Shown: piece by piece, positions 23,329 through 34,910 of the stretch
Layout: every line of letters starts with the position of its first letter
Numbering within the stretch: position 1 is the stretch's first letter
Source: Gordionus sp. m RMFG-2023
Lineage: Eukaryota > Nematomorpha > Gordioida > Chordodea > Parachordodidae
Direction: 5' to 3'
NCBI RefSeq assembly: GCF_954871325.1
Contig: NC_088779.1
Location: forward strand, 3,908,846-3,972,845
Length of the DNA stretch: 64,000 nucleotides
Notes under the pieces: generated by a model
The model's input: the letters and a program-made list of their open reading frames with translations, nothing else
What the model was told of the DNA's origin: nothing
Databases searched by the model: none
Translations under genes and position numbers: made by a program

Positions 23329-26300
23329 GTATGTATTAATGAAATGAAATATTTTTTTTATTATATATCTAAATGATATTTTTTATCCTTTTTAATTAAT
23401 ATTTTTGGTATAATTTGAGCTTTCCTTTTTTGCTAATTTTAATTTATATTTCATTTGCTTGGGCACTTAAATAAATATTAATAAATAACAACAACAAATA
23501 ATAGACAATAAAGCTTTTCGTGTTACATTATTTCATTGAAATATAATTTGGTTGTATTTAATTTTGTCAATAAGATGGTAAAGGTAGCGGTGCATGCTCA
23601 TGATTTTGATCTTAGAAAATAAAAGAAACAACATTTTGAGTAGCAGCTGACTAGATTATAATATAAACTGTGTTAGAATGACAACTGTTCGAGCAAATGC
23701 GTTATGTATATACCCGGTTACCCTGGTTTTATCTAAAATTCGGGGCCAGGCTTTAAAAAGCACCGAGTCGATTTTTAAAAAGGGCCCAATCAGAATTTTA
23801 GTCAAAATAATATTATGTAGTAAGCCTGGAGATTTTACCATATATATGGCAAAAATATTTGGATTTCTATTTGCAAAATCTCGGCGAAATCATAAGAAAC
23901 TGGAAAGTAATAATATCACAATATATATTTAAAATAGGAATAAATAATTTTACTATCATTTTATTACATGATTCCACATAATTATGTTATAATAAGACCT
24001 AAAAAATAAGAGGGAAAGGGTTAAAAGCGAAAAATAAAAATTAAAAAAAGGATTCTTTTCAAAAAATTGAAAAGTATTTATTATAATATATTCACAAATT
24101 TCAATCATAAATCTTTAATTTCTCATTTATATAGTCGATAATATTAAATAATATCGTAATAATTCTTCTGATTTGAATAAGACTTCGTTTTCATCGAAAT
24201 ATTACATGGGCCGTTAATAAAACTCGACCCAAATAGGGCTTTTCAACAACACTAGACCAGGCTCATATTAGAAATAAAACAAAATTGGAATAACAATAAA
24301 TCAGTTGAATCAAATGATGAAGCGTTCAATTACTTCTCATATTTTTAACCTTCCTAAAATAACTTTAAGAAATAGAGTTAAAATGGTTCCCAAATAAGAA
24401 GGATAAAAAATTTTTGGGCATGCCGGATAAATAATGAAAATAAATCCATATAGGGCGGAGAAAATAATACATCAACGAGTCTGAGAATATAATTTAATTC
24501 CCCAACCCTTTTCGGGTTCTGTAATAAGCCACCTCTAGAGGCTTCTGCTATTTTTAAAAAAAATCTATTTAATAAAAAATCTTGTTTACATCGATCTTCC
24601 ATCTATTCTCTAGTGCTCTATAAAACTCATAAGAGGCAGTTGATACCCCAATGGTAATGACTGCCGAGTAGCATTTATACGATTTTTTAAATGCAAGATT
24701 TTATTTATTTTTTTATACGTAATATTTGTGATATTTTTAAAATTATGTATATCTTTAACCTTCGCAAGCTAATAATTTGCTCATTTCATGGCCTGACATT
24801 TACATATTTATATTAATAATGATTCGAAGGAGTTATTTTATCTGATATAAAATAGTCAGGCTCTAGGAGTTACAGTGTATTAAAACATGATAGAAGATTA
24901 TAAACATCTTGATAATATCATTGCAATTTGATATTGGTATCGACTAATAATCTTAAAATTTTTACCCTAATGGTTTTCACAATCTGATGCACCCTTTGTG
25001 TCTCATCAGCCTTAAGACAAAAAAAAACATCTCCCTTTTGTTATGTTTTTTTGAGATATATTCTGCACCATATCTGAAGATATGACCTTGTTTTGAATTT
25101 GGGGTATTGTATTTTGTGCAATATTGGGTATTAATTTGATAATTTTATTTCATTCGGGATCTTTATGGATGGTGTACGAGTCCAGTAGCATAAATTCTAT
25201 TTTCTTCTTTTGCAGCATCCTAAAGGTAGATAATGAATGCTAGGAAATAGCATCAAATCAAATAATTTATTTAAGGTAATAACGATTACCATTAATTTGG
25301 GCATACAATAATTGTTATCAGCAATGCCATATTGTGAATTTAAATGAGCTTTTGAGCTTTCATGTTTTAGCAGTTCATTTTTAGCAGCCAACGCATTTTT
25401 CCAATTCAATTATGTTCAAATTCATCACTTGAGTCAAAAATGAATTTTATAGATCAAAACAAAAAACAGCATCAGCTACTATTGTTTATATTAATTCTAG
25501 CCAAGGTCACCTTGGAATTTTAATTGAACTTGAAATATTAAAGGACTTTTTTGACACTAAATATAATATTAAAATTATTAAGTGGAAAGGAAAGGTTCAT
25601 ATATAGATATTGAATATCAATGATTGGCAATTATAAAGGAAATGACATGTTGAAAATAAACACATACAAAATTATTTATCTTGTTTTTTTGTGGGCCAAA
25701 AAAAAATTGTTTGGGTGGGCGCAGACCCCACGTAATTACCCCTGAGCGTATCTATAAATATTTTTTAACTCCTCTATCTAGGAAAAGTTATGCTGAAATA
25801 ATTACTAGAAAAAATATTTTTTTAAAATTTTTTCAAAAAATTTTCAATTTATATTACGATATAAATTTTCTACTTATTTTATCAAAAAAATAACTTCTAC
25901 AATCTTATATCTTAGGCTTGATATGCTTTCCTATGATGGATCCGGATGACTATGGAAGTTTAATTAGTAAGTCTTATATTAATAATAAAATTATTTCAAA
26001 ATTTAATACATTGAAGTAAATATATAAAATTTATTTGATATATAAATAAAGATATTTTTAATCATTCATATGATAAATAACGTAAAATGAGATTGTATAA
26101 GAATTTATTTAATTTTGTATAATTGATATCTTTGATTTTGGAACTAGTTAACAATTATAAATGGGGCAATATTATAGATTTTTATTTTAAAATTATTTAT
26201 AAGCAAAATCTATCTAAAATAAAATAAAGTATTACCACCTAATGATATGAACTGTAAAATGGGAAAGGATACAATTTATGGCATAAAAAATTTTGCGCTC

Positions 26301-29300
26301 AAGTTAGCGGGAAGTAACGGCAAGTATAATTTAAGCGGAAAATTCTTACATGAATCGTTGGTCCTTGACGATTCAATCAAATATTTTTATACATTGTATA
26401 AATATGCGGGTGGAAATCGTAGCTCGGTTATTAGAAATAATTCTATCAAATACATGACCGAAACGGTTATTTTTTCTTCTTCCTTTTTTAATAGAATTAT
26501 CTAACTTATAAAATGATGATTATCTATAATATTTATACATAAATTTATATTTATAATTTTTTTTTTCTTCTTTAAAAATAAAATAGAAACAATATGAATT
26601 TACAATAGAAAAATTACAACAAAATTCAACGTATTCCATAAAAGTTTTCTTCCAGCACGAAAATGTTACAACGTTTTCTGTTATGCAAAAATTCAAACGT
26701 AAAATTGATAATATGTTTTTTTTTATATATTCATTTGTTTTAGTCGTTGTAAAATAGAATGTATATTCTTGGTTTATGCCAGTTCACTTATTTTATTCTA
26801 AACATAAATAAATTTTCTATATCATTAAAACAAACCTTTTAAAATTGTTTATATATTTGTATTTTGATGATAAATTCTGATATCTAATATAACATTAACT
26901 TTACCAGGCCTTATCCATGATTTAGCTTTAAAGATGGAAGATTATAAAATTTTTTCGTGTTTTTATGATAAAGTTTTTGAAACTTTTTAGTATTAAATTT
27001 TTTTGTTCTCTCTGGACAGATCCTAATGCAAACTATTTGATGATTTAAAATTTTTCCTATTATTTAATTTGTTATTCACGAATTTTATATTAAATTTCAA
27101 AAAAAAATTATGGGAAAATTATATATTTTTTTTGTAATTTATTACAGATCAGAAATCATCTAAATGTATCGAAAAAAGTATGTATTTAATGAAGTCAATT
27201 ATATATATATATATTATATATCGAAATCATATTTTTTTTACCTTCACATTTGTTAATATAATTTAAGCAATCTATGAATATCTATTATTTATTCGTTCTC
27301 TTTTCCGCAAATATAAATTCGAAGTATGCCCAAACTTGATCGAAACGGCCTGTGGAAAAATTATTGAATCAAATAATGGAACATTTTAATATCCATTGAC
27401 CCCGCTCATTTTTTTAATTTCTTATGAAAAAAACTTGCATTATTACAACAGCCAAAATGATTCAAAAAATTATGAAATTTTTTTTGAAATTCTACTGCCG
27501 GGTCTTAAAAATTATCAAAATTTAAACTGGGCCGAGCCATTATAATAACAATATACTGAAGCTCTGTTATAAATTAAAAAATAAATATTTTTGATTTTTT
27601 TAACACATATCCCGAAAAAATTAAATATTTTTTTAAATGTATTTGCATTAATCAAATTTTTTAATTTCCCATTCGCTAACATTTCTATAGCGTCTAAATA
27701 ATTCACTAGAAAAATGTTTTTTGAGATTATATATCACTCATTTAATTTTTCGTTTTTATTTTCAATTTATTTACGATTTGATTTCATGCTATCAATATTG
27801 AATCTACAATCTATTCTCAGATTTCATAGGCTCTGATGGGAAGGATCTGGAAAATGGACGTGAAAGTTTAATGAGTAAAAAAAAAGGAGTCTTATATTAA
27901 TACAAATAGTTTATTAGAAATAATATGAGTATTTATTTGAATTTATAAGTAAAATGAGATTTTATATGAATTTGTTTTATATATATTGATTTCTTTGATC
28001 GGAGACTAGATAACAACGAAATGTGCGTGATATAACATCATTTTTGATTTTAAGAAATATTTAGGCACGATCTACTTTTTAAATAAAAAATATAGTATTC
28101 CAAAGTGATTCAACTCATGGTCCAAGACATTTAGCAATCAAATTATTAAGTAAATATGGCGTCATAGAAACTTACGATGTGATGGTAAGATTCTTACCTC
28201 CTAACTCGGAACATACCATAGAATTTTTCAAGTGTAACTTTAAGAGAATTGGCGAAAATATTGCCCAAACCCAAATTATAAAATACAATTCCGTAACAAT
28301 TATTTTTTATTTATTTATTTTTTTTAAATATAGAAATTAAATTATACATATCTCTTATTATACAAACAATAATTGTTAATTACAAACGATAATTAGTAAT
28401 GCACTTATATATAATTCATATAAAAATAGAAACAAGATGAATACGAATTTGAATTTGAAAATTTGGAACGCGATTCTATATATCACATAAATATTTACAC
28501 CAAATACAAAAATGATACAATAAATCACATTTCCTCAAGTCGCACATTCAAATGTAAATATTTACTTATGCTTTCATTTGCTTAGATAATGGAATGATTC
28601 ATAGTAGTGTTGATAAACGACTCATTTTGAGCCGATTTTTTAAAAAAAGGGTAACTCAATAATTTTTAGGAATATTATTAACGAAAGCCTTAAGATTTTG
28701 GTAGTATGTGGCACAAAGGTTTGAATATCACTATTAACAAAAATCTCGAGGCTTAGACAATATTTGAGTTAGCCGTTTTTAAAAATCTGCTTGTTTAACA
28801 GCACTAATTCTTAGAGTACACAAGTTCGTAATTTTCATTAATCATAAATATATAACCCTATTATATAATTATAATTAACTCTTTTTGACTGAGAAGAGAA
28901 GCTATTTTTTTTATTATGGTGATAAATACTGATATTTAATATTTTAATTAACCCTTAATTAAACCCATGCCTTTACCCCAGATATAGCCTTATCTTATAT
29001 AGGGGAAATTGAGATAATTACAAATGTATTTTTTTATGATAAGAATAAGAAGCAAATCTTTTATATTTTTTGCTATATAAAAATTTTATTTAAAAAAAAA
29101 TTGAAATATATCTTATAAATAATTTGGAAGGAAGAAATTTTCAGCGAGAAAAAAATACACAAATTTTAATGGATTTCATGATTAAAATTTATTTTAAATA
29201 ATTTATTATGGAAATTATATTTTTATTATGATTTTTCAAACAATTTTTTTTTTAAATATAAATTACAGTTCAAGAAACAGTTGCAGATGTCAAAACTGGT

Positions 29301-32300
29301 ATTAATAAAAAAAATTTTTTTTCCCATTTTTACCTCATCCTTAAATAAATCATGGCAGAACCGAGGAAAGTCTCACGGGCTTAAGAATAATATTTATTTT
29401 TTTTCCAATCTGGTCTATGTATTAAATAATCTTGCAGCTCTCTGCTAAAATAATATTTTTAAAATTAATTTGTTAAGGACTAATATATCCTCCAAGTATA
29501 TCTAGGCATGCGGGTCAGCTGACTACCTAAATCTTAGGTTCATACCGAAAACGTGGCTTTTTGTGACTAAAATCACGTTGACTCCCCGCTGATATTCATA
29601 ACGGTAGCATCACCCGGCGCTTAAATCTTTTAAAAAATAATTTATAATTTTTATTCTATTACTGTTGTAATTGTATAATATCGTCAAACAATATATCGAA
29701 CATCGGATAAGATCTTGATAGAACTGATCCAATATCCTGATTACCCATTTTCAAATTGGTTATAATACCTGATGAGAATAACAATGAATTAAATGTCCCA
29801 ACCAGATGATATAATATATTAATTATACTCGAAAACATATCTAGAGCTCTAATAGAATTCTAATTAATAATGTTTTAAATAAATTTGTATAGCATTATCT
29901 CACACCTTCAATTTACATATCTAATAGAAGAATTATAAATTTTTTTTCTTTCGAAATATATAGAAACAGTATTTATATATTTTCACAAAATAAATACACC
30001 TAAAAAACATAACATTAATAAAAATAATAATTACCGATAGAAGCACTAATATTTATGTAAACAAGGAATAATTTTTTTTGATTCTTTATTAATACTAGAA
30101 TAAACTACATATGATGATATAACTTTGCGTGCAAACTATTTTCAGAAATTTTAGAACCTTGAAATAACCTAACTATAAATGTTGGAAGAATTCAGAAATA
30201 TATTTTTTGGCCTTATATTTGTTTTATTTTTCTAAGTAAAAAAATTTTATTTCGTGTTTTTCGATAAAATAAGCGAAAAGTTTTCGAATTAAATATTTTT
30301 GATTCTTACACACAAATTAATGAAAACTGTTTGATGAATTAAATTTTCTTTATCTTTTTTTTATTGATGTTCACAAATTTTAATGAATTTCAATGATAAA
30401 ATTCATTAAAAATAATTTATTTTTGGAAATTATATTTTATAATGATTTTAAAACAATTTTTTAAAATATAAATTACAGTTCAAGATGGTAAATAATAATG
30501 AAATCTTTTTTATATTTTACTTCATCACAAAATAAATCGAGCCAAGGAAAGTTTCAGATAGGGCTTAAGAATAATATTTATTTACCAATCTGGTCCATGT
30601 ATTAAATAATCTTGGTAGACTTCAGCTAAAAATAATATTTTAAAATAAATTTGTTTCGGAACAATATATCCTTTAGTGTATCTAAAACCAGTGCATGAAT
30701 TGTCTACAGATATTTTAAATCGCACCGAACACGTCGCCGTTTAAGAATCACGCCAGCTCTTCGCCGATGCTCATAACGGCGGCATAAGCCGGCTCCTGGA
30801 TCTTTTAAAAATTATTTTTATTCTAATTGGTCTCATTAATCTTGTAATTTTATAATGTCGTCAAAGAGAAAATGCCACACAACAATATACCGAACATCGG
30901 ATATGCTAAATCTTAATAGCACTAATTTATACCCTGATATTTTTAAATTGACGATTCCAGAAGATAATAACTATAATGTGACTCAAAAGAAATGGTTAAA
31001 ATTAAATGTCACAACCACATTGTGTTATATATCTTCGGTCTAGAATTGGAGTGCTCCACTTTCGCAAATGTTTAAAATGAGAAAAACCAACATTTAATTG
31101 GAAAAACTTATTGATCAATTAATTAAAAATTCCAGAGATAATTTATCATATTGTTAATTAATTATTGCCTAAAAAAATATTTGCTTAGAAATTTTTAATA
31201 TAAAATCAAAATGCAAATGAAGCATATATAACACTTTATGATTTATTTTTGATGTTCAAAATGATCCATTTACATTATTTTTTTATTACAATTTTATAAA
31301 TATATTCAAAATAATAACTTCAAATCATCTAAATTAACATTGTATCTTAATTTTTTCTAATTTATTTATGTAATAAAGATTTTTAACAGGAATTCGTCAT
31401 AATTCATAACATTTTTTTTAGTAATATAAATCATAAGATATTTTATAATTGAGACTTCCCTCTTTGAAGATGCCTGTAATGTGAATAGACTCTTGGAATG
31501 GTGTTTATATGATCAATAATGAAATCCTTATCTCCATCAGAAATCACATTTTTAGTATTTTTACCAGATAAATCAGTTCCAATATTTTGGTATAAATTTT
31601 TAAGAAAATAAATGTTTTTTCTTTATGTCAAGTGTTTGTAAGAAAAATTATATGCATCTAACTTTAAAATTCTCCACTTCTAAAAATATAAGTATGAACA
31701 GTTTTTATAATTTAAAGAATCTTTTACCCTTCTCTTACATAGAGTACTAACAATAAATTTTCTATAGATAGATTCTTTATCTTCATCAACTCATCTCCAA
31801 AAAGCCTCATGAATAATTTTAATCTGATATGCATTAAATTTTTTATGACATTGAAATGTACATTTATTAGAATGATCATTCTGAACCATCCTTGCTATTT
31901 CAAATCACCTTTAATATTGATATAAGCTTCACCATATTCCCTAAATCTTTTTCTGTCATTTGCTTTGCCTCTAGAAAGTGGAGGGTTAGATAAAATAAAA
32001 ATAAAACCTTATATTTAATGAGCAAGTAATGTTTAACCCATTAATACAGTGTGGTATATTTTATTTATAATTATCTCATTTTTCAAATTATTTTTATCAT
32101 TTATTATCATATCAAAGAAAAAAAAGGATGTCATAATGCTATCAACTTCTATAATAGAAATGTTGATATAAATGATTCAAGTAAGCCTGAAATGTTAACA
32201 TTGTATAATACGACTAAAGGTAGGTTAGATATGGTGTATTGAATGACAAAGAATGATGCAAATTTAAAAAGGTCTTACACACTTCTAACATAATATCAAT

Positions 32301-34910
32301 TAATTCACATAATATAACAAACAAAAATATCCACTACAAGGAGTAATTTCTTATATGAAATTATTAATTGTTTGGAGCATATTGCTTTATGATGTCCTAT
32401 ATTTTTTTTATGTTTGAATGTATTAGTGTAAATTGTGTATTATATTGAAGAATAAATATCAAAATAATGAATTATAAATTTACCATGACATTACAATAAT
32501 TTAGGATAGATATGATGGAAAAGCATGACATTACAATAATTTAGGATAGATATGATGGAAAAGCAAAAGATTAAAAAAGGAGGGAAATACAACACGTGAT
32601 AAAATAAGATAATAGGATAGGCGCCATGCATATGAAGCTAAAATTACATCCTTTATACGCAAATAGTGCATAATTGACAGTGCTATAACTTTGGGCAAAA
32701 ATTATATTTTTTAAATCTAGTTTATATATATATATGGAATGAACAAGTTATTATCCATTTCTAACTCAGAAATTTTAAAAATAGCGAGTGGAGCACTCCA
32801 ATTCTAGACCGACGCTATTAATTATGCTCGAAACAATAACTTTATCTATGCAAATAAGGCCTAATTGTTTTTAGTCTTTATTAATACTGGAATAAACTAA
32901 ATTTTGTTGATATTTAAAACCTTAAAACAAATACTTACTATAAATGTTCGAAGATTTTAGAAATATGTTTTGGCCTTATAATTATTTATTTTTCTATGTA
33001 AAAAAAGTATCTATTTTGTGTTTTTCGAATAAAATAGTGAAAGAATTAAATATTTTTGATGTCTTATACACAGATTAATGAAAACTATGTTATTAGTTAA
33101 ATTTTCCTTATTTTTTTTTTATTGATGTTCACAAATTTTAATGAATTTCTCGATTAAAATTTTTAAAAAAAATAATTTATTATGATTTTTTTAAACAATT
33201 TAATTTTTTATATTAGCTGAAGATGAATCAAAAGGACGTATCGAATTTGGTAAGTATTAATAAAATAAATTTTTTTACAGTATCCCAAAATATATCCAAG
33301 CAGGACCTAGAAAAGTCTCAGAATCGGGCTTAAGAATAATATTATTATTTTTCTGATCTATTATTAAATATTTTTAAAAAACTTGTCCTACGATTTCCTG
33401 TTTGCTATCTACAGTTAATAGAATTTTAATTTACTATTTAAAAAGATTATCTAGGTGTTGAATTGTCTTTCTAGACCCTGAGAAATCAAGAAATTAAAAA
33501 TTGTGACAAAATATCTAATAGAGCAAAATTGAACATCGTTTCAAAATTTATTATTAAATATCTTGAACTCAATGGTGTACTCCTAACATTTGGGGCGGGG
33601 GGGGGGGCTACGCTATTACTCTAGAAAAAAATAGCAAGTTGAACGCTAATAGGGGCAATCTATAGAGGATTTTTTTTTCCCAAAAATTATGAGCCAAAAA
33701 ATTTTTTGGAAATTTTATCTCAGGTCCGGCTAAGGTATAATTAAAATAATTTAGGCCGAACCCGTGTACCCGGGCTTAGGGCCGGATCTGCAGGTCTCTG
33801 AATCATTAATATTTACCTTTTTTTGAATTTAAGAAATAAAAATAAATGGGATATTTATTCATATAAACAAGTCCTAGAAGATGTTTATTGTTTTGTAGAT
33901 TTTGTAATTATGAACAAAATAAAATAAAATTTTTAGTAAAATAAAAAAAAAAACTTGTTTCAAATATTTTGAAACTTTAAGGAAACCTATTGATAAAGTC
34001 CTGAAAATTTCAGAATTATTCTTCCTTCAATTATTATGGTATTTTATTATAATTTATTTTTTAAATTATAGATGTAAAATTATATGGAGATATCAAAATT
34101 GGTACGCATTAATAAAAAAAAAATTTACTATATGTCTAAATCACATTTATTTTACAAATTGCTATTAAATATATAATTATCCAATCTATGAACATCGATA
34201 ATCAATTCATCTGCTTTATCACATATTAAAAATTAAAGATGTGTGCGGACCGGAGCGGCCCGTGAAAAATTTTGAAATAGGTTTTTGACCCGACCCAGAT
34301 AATTTAGCACGCATACCTTTAATATTAAATAATACTAGTGGTGCAGTTCCTTTTTATATAGAATTTGTTCATAAATAATTAATAACATGTGCATCATTTT
34401 GAAGGTGATTTCTCCCTCGATGCAACGATATATAAAGTACTGATGATTAAATTAAATGACGGATTAGCTATACAAGTATTTTGGAATTCTGCTGTTGGCA
34501 CGGAAAATATTTTATTTTGCGTTTCAATGGAATCCACCTATCCGGCAAATTTTTCAAGAAAAGCTAGTATAGTAAATAGCATAGTATTTTTTTTAAAAAT
34601 AAAATTCTGAGATTTGAGACTAGATAGTTGTTCAAGAGGAATAATAATCAGCATAAAATTTCTCTTTTTAACATTCCTCTTCCAGTTGTCAAAATTATGT
34701 CCAAATTTCTATAAAAACCTATTTTTTGGGGCAATTCTAAATAGAAAAACAATTTTTTTTAAATATATTATTTAGGAAGTGACATCTCACATTTTTACGA
34801 ATGTGACACCAAGGAACGAATATAGAATATCGGTAACGGTATGCTCATTAGACCCAAATAATTATAAATATTACACAACCCATCAAGTCTATATAACTGT
34901 TCTTCCTTAA
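22048..34910 (+). CDS. Predicted secreted protein with four FN3-like domains, multi-exon
   Basis: Model: signal exon 22048-22135; module 1 22424-22647, 22740-22851, linker 23299-23328; module 2 26230-26465, 26587-26698, linker 27148-27177; module 3 28096-28292, 28430-28553, linker 29269-29298; linkers 33217-33249 and 34072-34101; module 4 34405-34566 or -34571, then 34776 (or 34780)-34910 with stop TAA. Each domain is two exons joined in phase 0 for modules 1-3; every module and linker begins and ends in phase 1, so all exons join without a frame break. The second halves carry the FN3 pattern: a hydrophobic residue, L or V, then S-x-Y followed by alternating hydrophobics, as in NSTYSIKVFF and PRNEYRISVTV. 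The first halves show IYG or SYG, then alternating hydrophobics and YN(L). The protein should be secreted or surface exposed. The family is unknown to me. The alternative is separate small genes, but only module 1 has an intact signal exon and only module 4 has a conserved stop. Confidence 0.6.
23329..25859. other. Intron between modules 1 and 2, duplicated upstream DNA
   Basis: Contains a repeat of the segment upstream of module 1 (about 23510-23630 against 21210-21330) and GC-rich repeat traces (23740-23790, 24210-24260). Short open frames at 23656-23932, 24378-24602 and 25197-25409 show no domain. No second-domain exons like module 4 were found here. Confidence 0.45.
25868..27177 (+). CDS. 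FN3-like gene: module 2, with a dead signal exon copy
   Basis: A copy of the signal exon lies at about 25885-25965. Its ATG is replaced (ATTTTATCA instead of ATGTTATCA) and its A run is one base longer, so it cannot start the protein, though its GTAAG donor remains. The domain exons are open: 26230-26465 (236 nt, begins VLPPNDMNCKMGKDTIYGIK if joined to the module 1 linker) and 26587-26698 (112 nt, KQYEFTIEKLQQNSTYSIKV). Linker 27148-27177 encodes (H)QKSSKCIEK. Entry and exit are phase 1, so the module can be spliced after module 1. About 13 residues of the first half differ in length from module 1. Confidence 0.6.
27786..29298 (+). CDS. FN3-like gene: module 3, with a dead signal exon copy
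   Basis: A signal exon copy at 27786-27874 keeps its ATG but is shifted and meets a stop after 16 codons. Domain exons 28096-28292 (197 nt, begins IFQSDSTHGPRHLAIKLL) and 28430-28553 (124 nt, KQDEYEFEFENLERDSIYHI) are fully open with GTAACA and GTAAAT donors. This first half lacks the CKMGK block of modules 1 and 2. Linker 29269-29298 encodes (F)QETVADVKT. The intron before the linker holds a MITE (28605-28806). Confidence 0.6.
28605..28806. mobile_element. MITE (TAGTGTTG family) copy 4, in an intron
   Basis: A 202-bp element with the family ends (TAGTGTTGATAAACG, inverse GTTTAACAGCACTA), flanked by ATTCATAG (28597-28604) and ATTCTTAG (28807-28814), an 8-bp duplication with one change. It sits in the module 3 intron, 51 bases after an exon end. 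Confidence 0.85.
28900..30640. repeat. Tandemly duplicated linker-exon segment
   Basis: About 28900-29460 and 30180-30630 are diverged copies, with a third at about 32880-33370. All share AGGAAAGTCTCA-like and GGGCTTAAGAATAATATT blocks just after the linker exon. The middle copy has a shrunken linker of nine bases (30478-30486, flanked by AG and GTAAAT) that would still be phase 1 to 1. Each repeat carries a linker exon but no full domain. Confidence 0.6.
30855..31035 (+). pseudogene. Decayed half-module of the FN3-like gene
   Basis: An open stretch reading NLYPDIFKLTIPEDNNYNV and then QKKWLKLNVTTT resembles a first-half domain exon. It ends at the transposon at 31036. A diverged copy at about 29680-29870 is not open but runs on past the place where the transposon sits, and matching sequence continues after the transposon (32816 onward, ATTAATTATGCTCGAAA). 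No second half was found. Probably the relic of another module. Confidence 0.4.
31036..32811 (-). mobile_element. DNA transposon of unassigned superfamily
   Basis: A 1.78-kb element with 25-bp inverted ends, perfect at 31036-31060 and 32787-32811 (core GGAGTGCTCCACT). The diverged copy of the flanking DNA at 29.7-29.9 kb lacks it. The minus strand (about 32000 down to 31460) has broken frames with GEAYINIKG, QCHKKFNAYQIKIIHEAFW, KNVISDGDKDFIIDHINTIP and RVYSHYR. I recall this block order from transposase-like proteins common in arthropods and cnidarians, but I cannot name the superfamily. The catalytic region appears deleted. A perfect 40-bp tandem duplication lies at 32484-32563. A short direct repeat at the insertion (TATA/TATT) is possible, not certain. 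Confidence 0.75.
33217..33249 (+). CDS. FN3-like gene: extra linker exon
   Basis: A 33-nt exon between an AG and GTAAGT, phase 1 to 1, encoding (A)EDESKGRIEF. It has the same position in its repeat as the 30-nt linkers of the other modules but is one codon longer. It can be included or skipped without changing frame. Confidence 0.45.
34072..34910 (+). CDS. FN3-like gene: linker, domain 4 and stop
   Basis: Linker 34072-34101 encodes (D)VKLYGDIKI. The first half starts at 34405 after an AG, reading GDFSLDATIYKVLMIKLNDG and then LAIQVFWNS, the strand pattern of an FN3 B-C region with its Trp. It ends at 34566 (phase 1) or 34571 (phase 0). The second half starts at 34780 or 34776 accordingly and reads SHIFTNVTPRNEYRISVTV, ending YITVLP and TAA at 34908-34910. 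ATTAAA lies just after the stop. The pseudogene copy at 57870-58415 has the same two exons and stop place, which supports the model. Confidence 0.65.
34231..34321. mobile_element. Tiny hAT-type MITE in an intron
   Basis: A 91-bp element with ends containing TTAAAGATGTGTGC and GCATACCTTTA, flanked by ATATTAAA at 34223-34230 and 34322-34329 (8-bp direct repeats). It contains short GC blocks (GACCGG, GACCCGACCC). It lies in the intron before the domain 4 exon. Confidence 0.65.
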
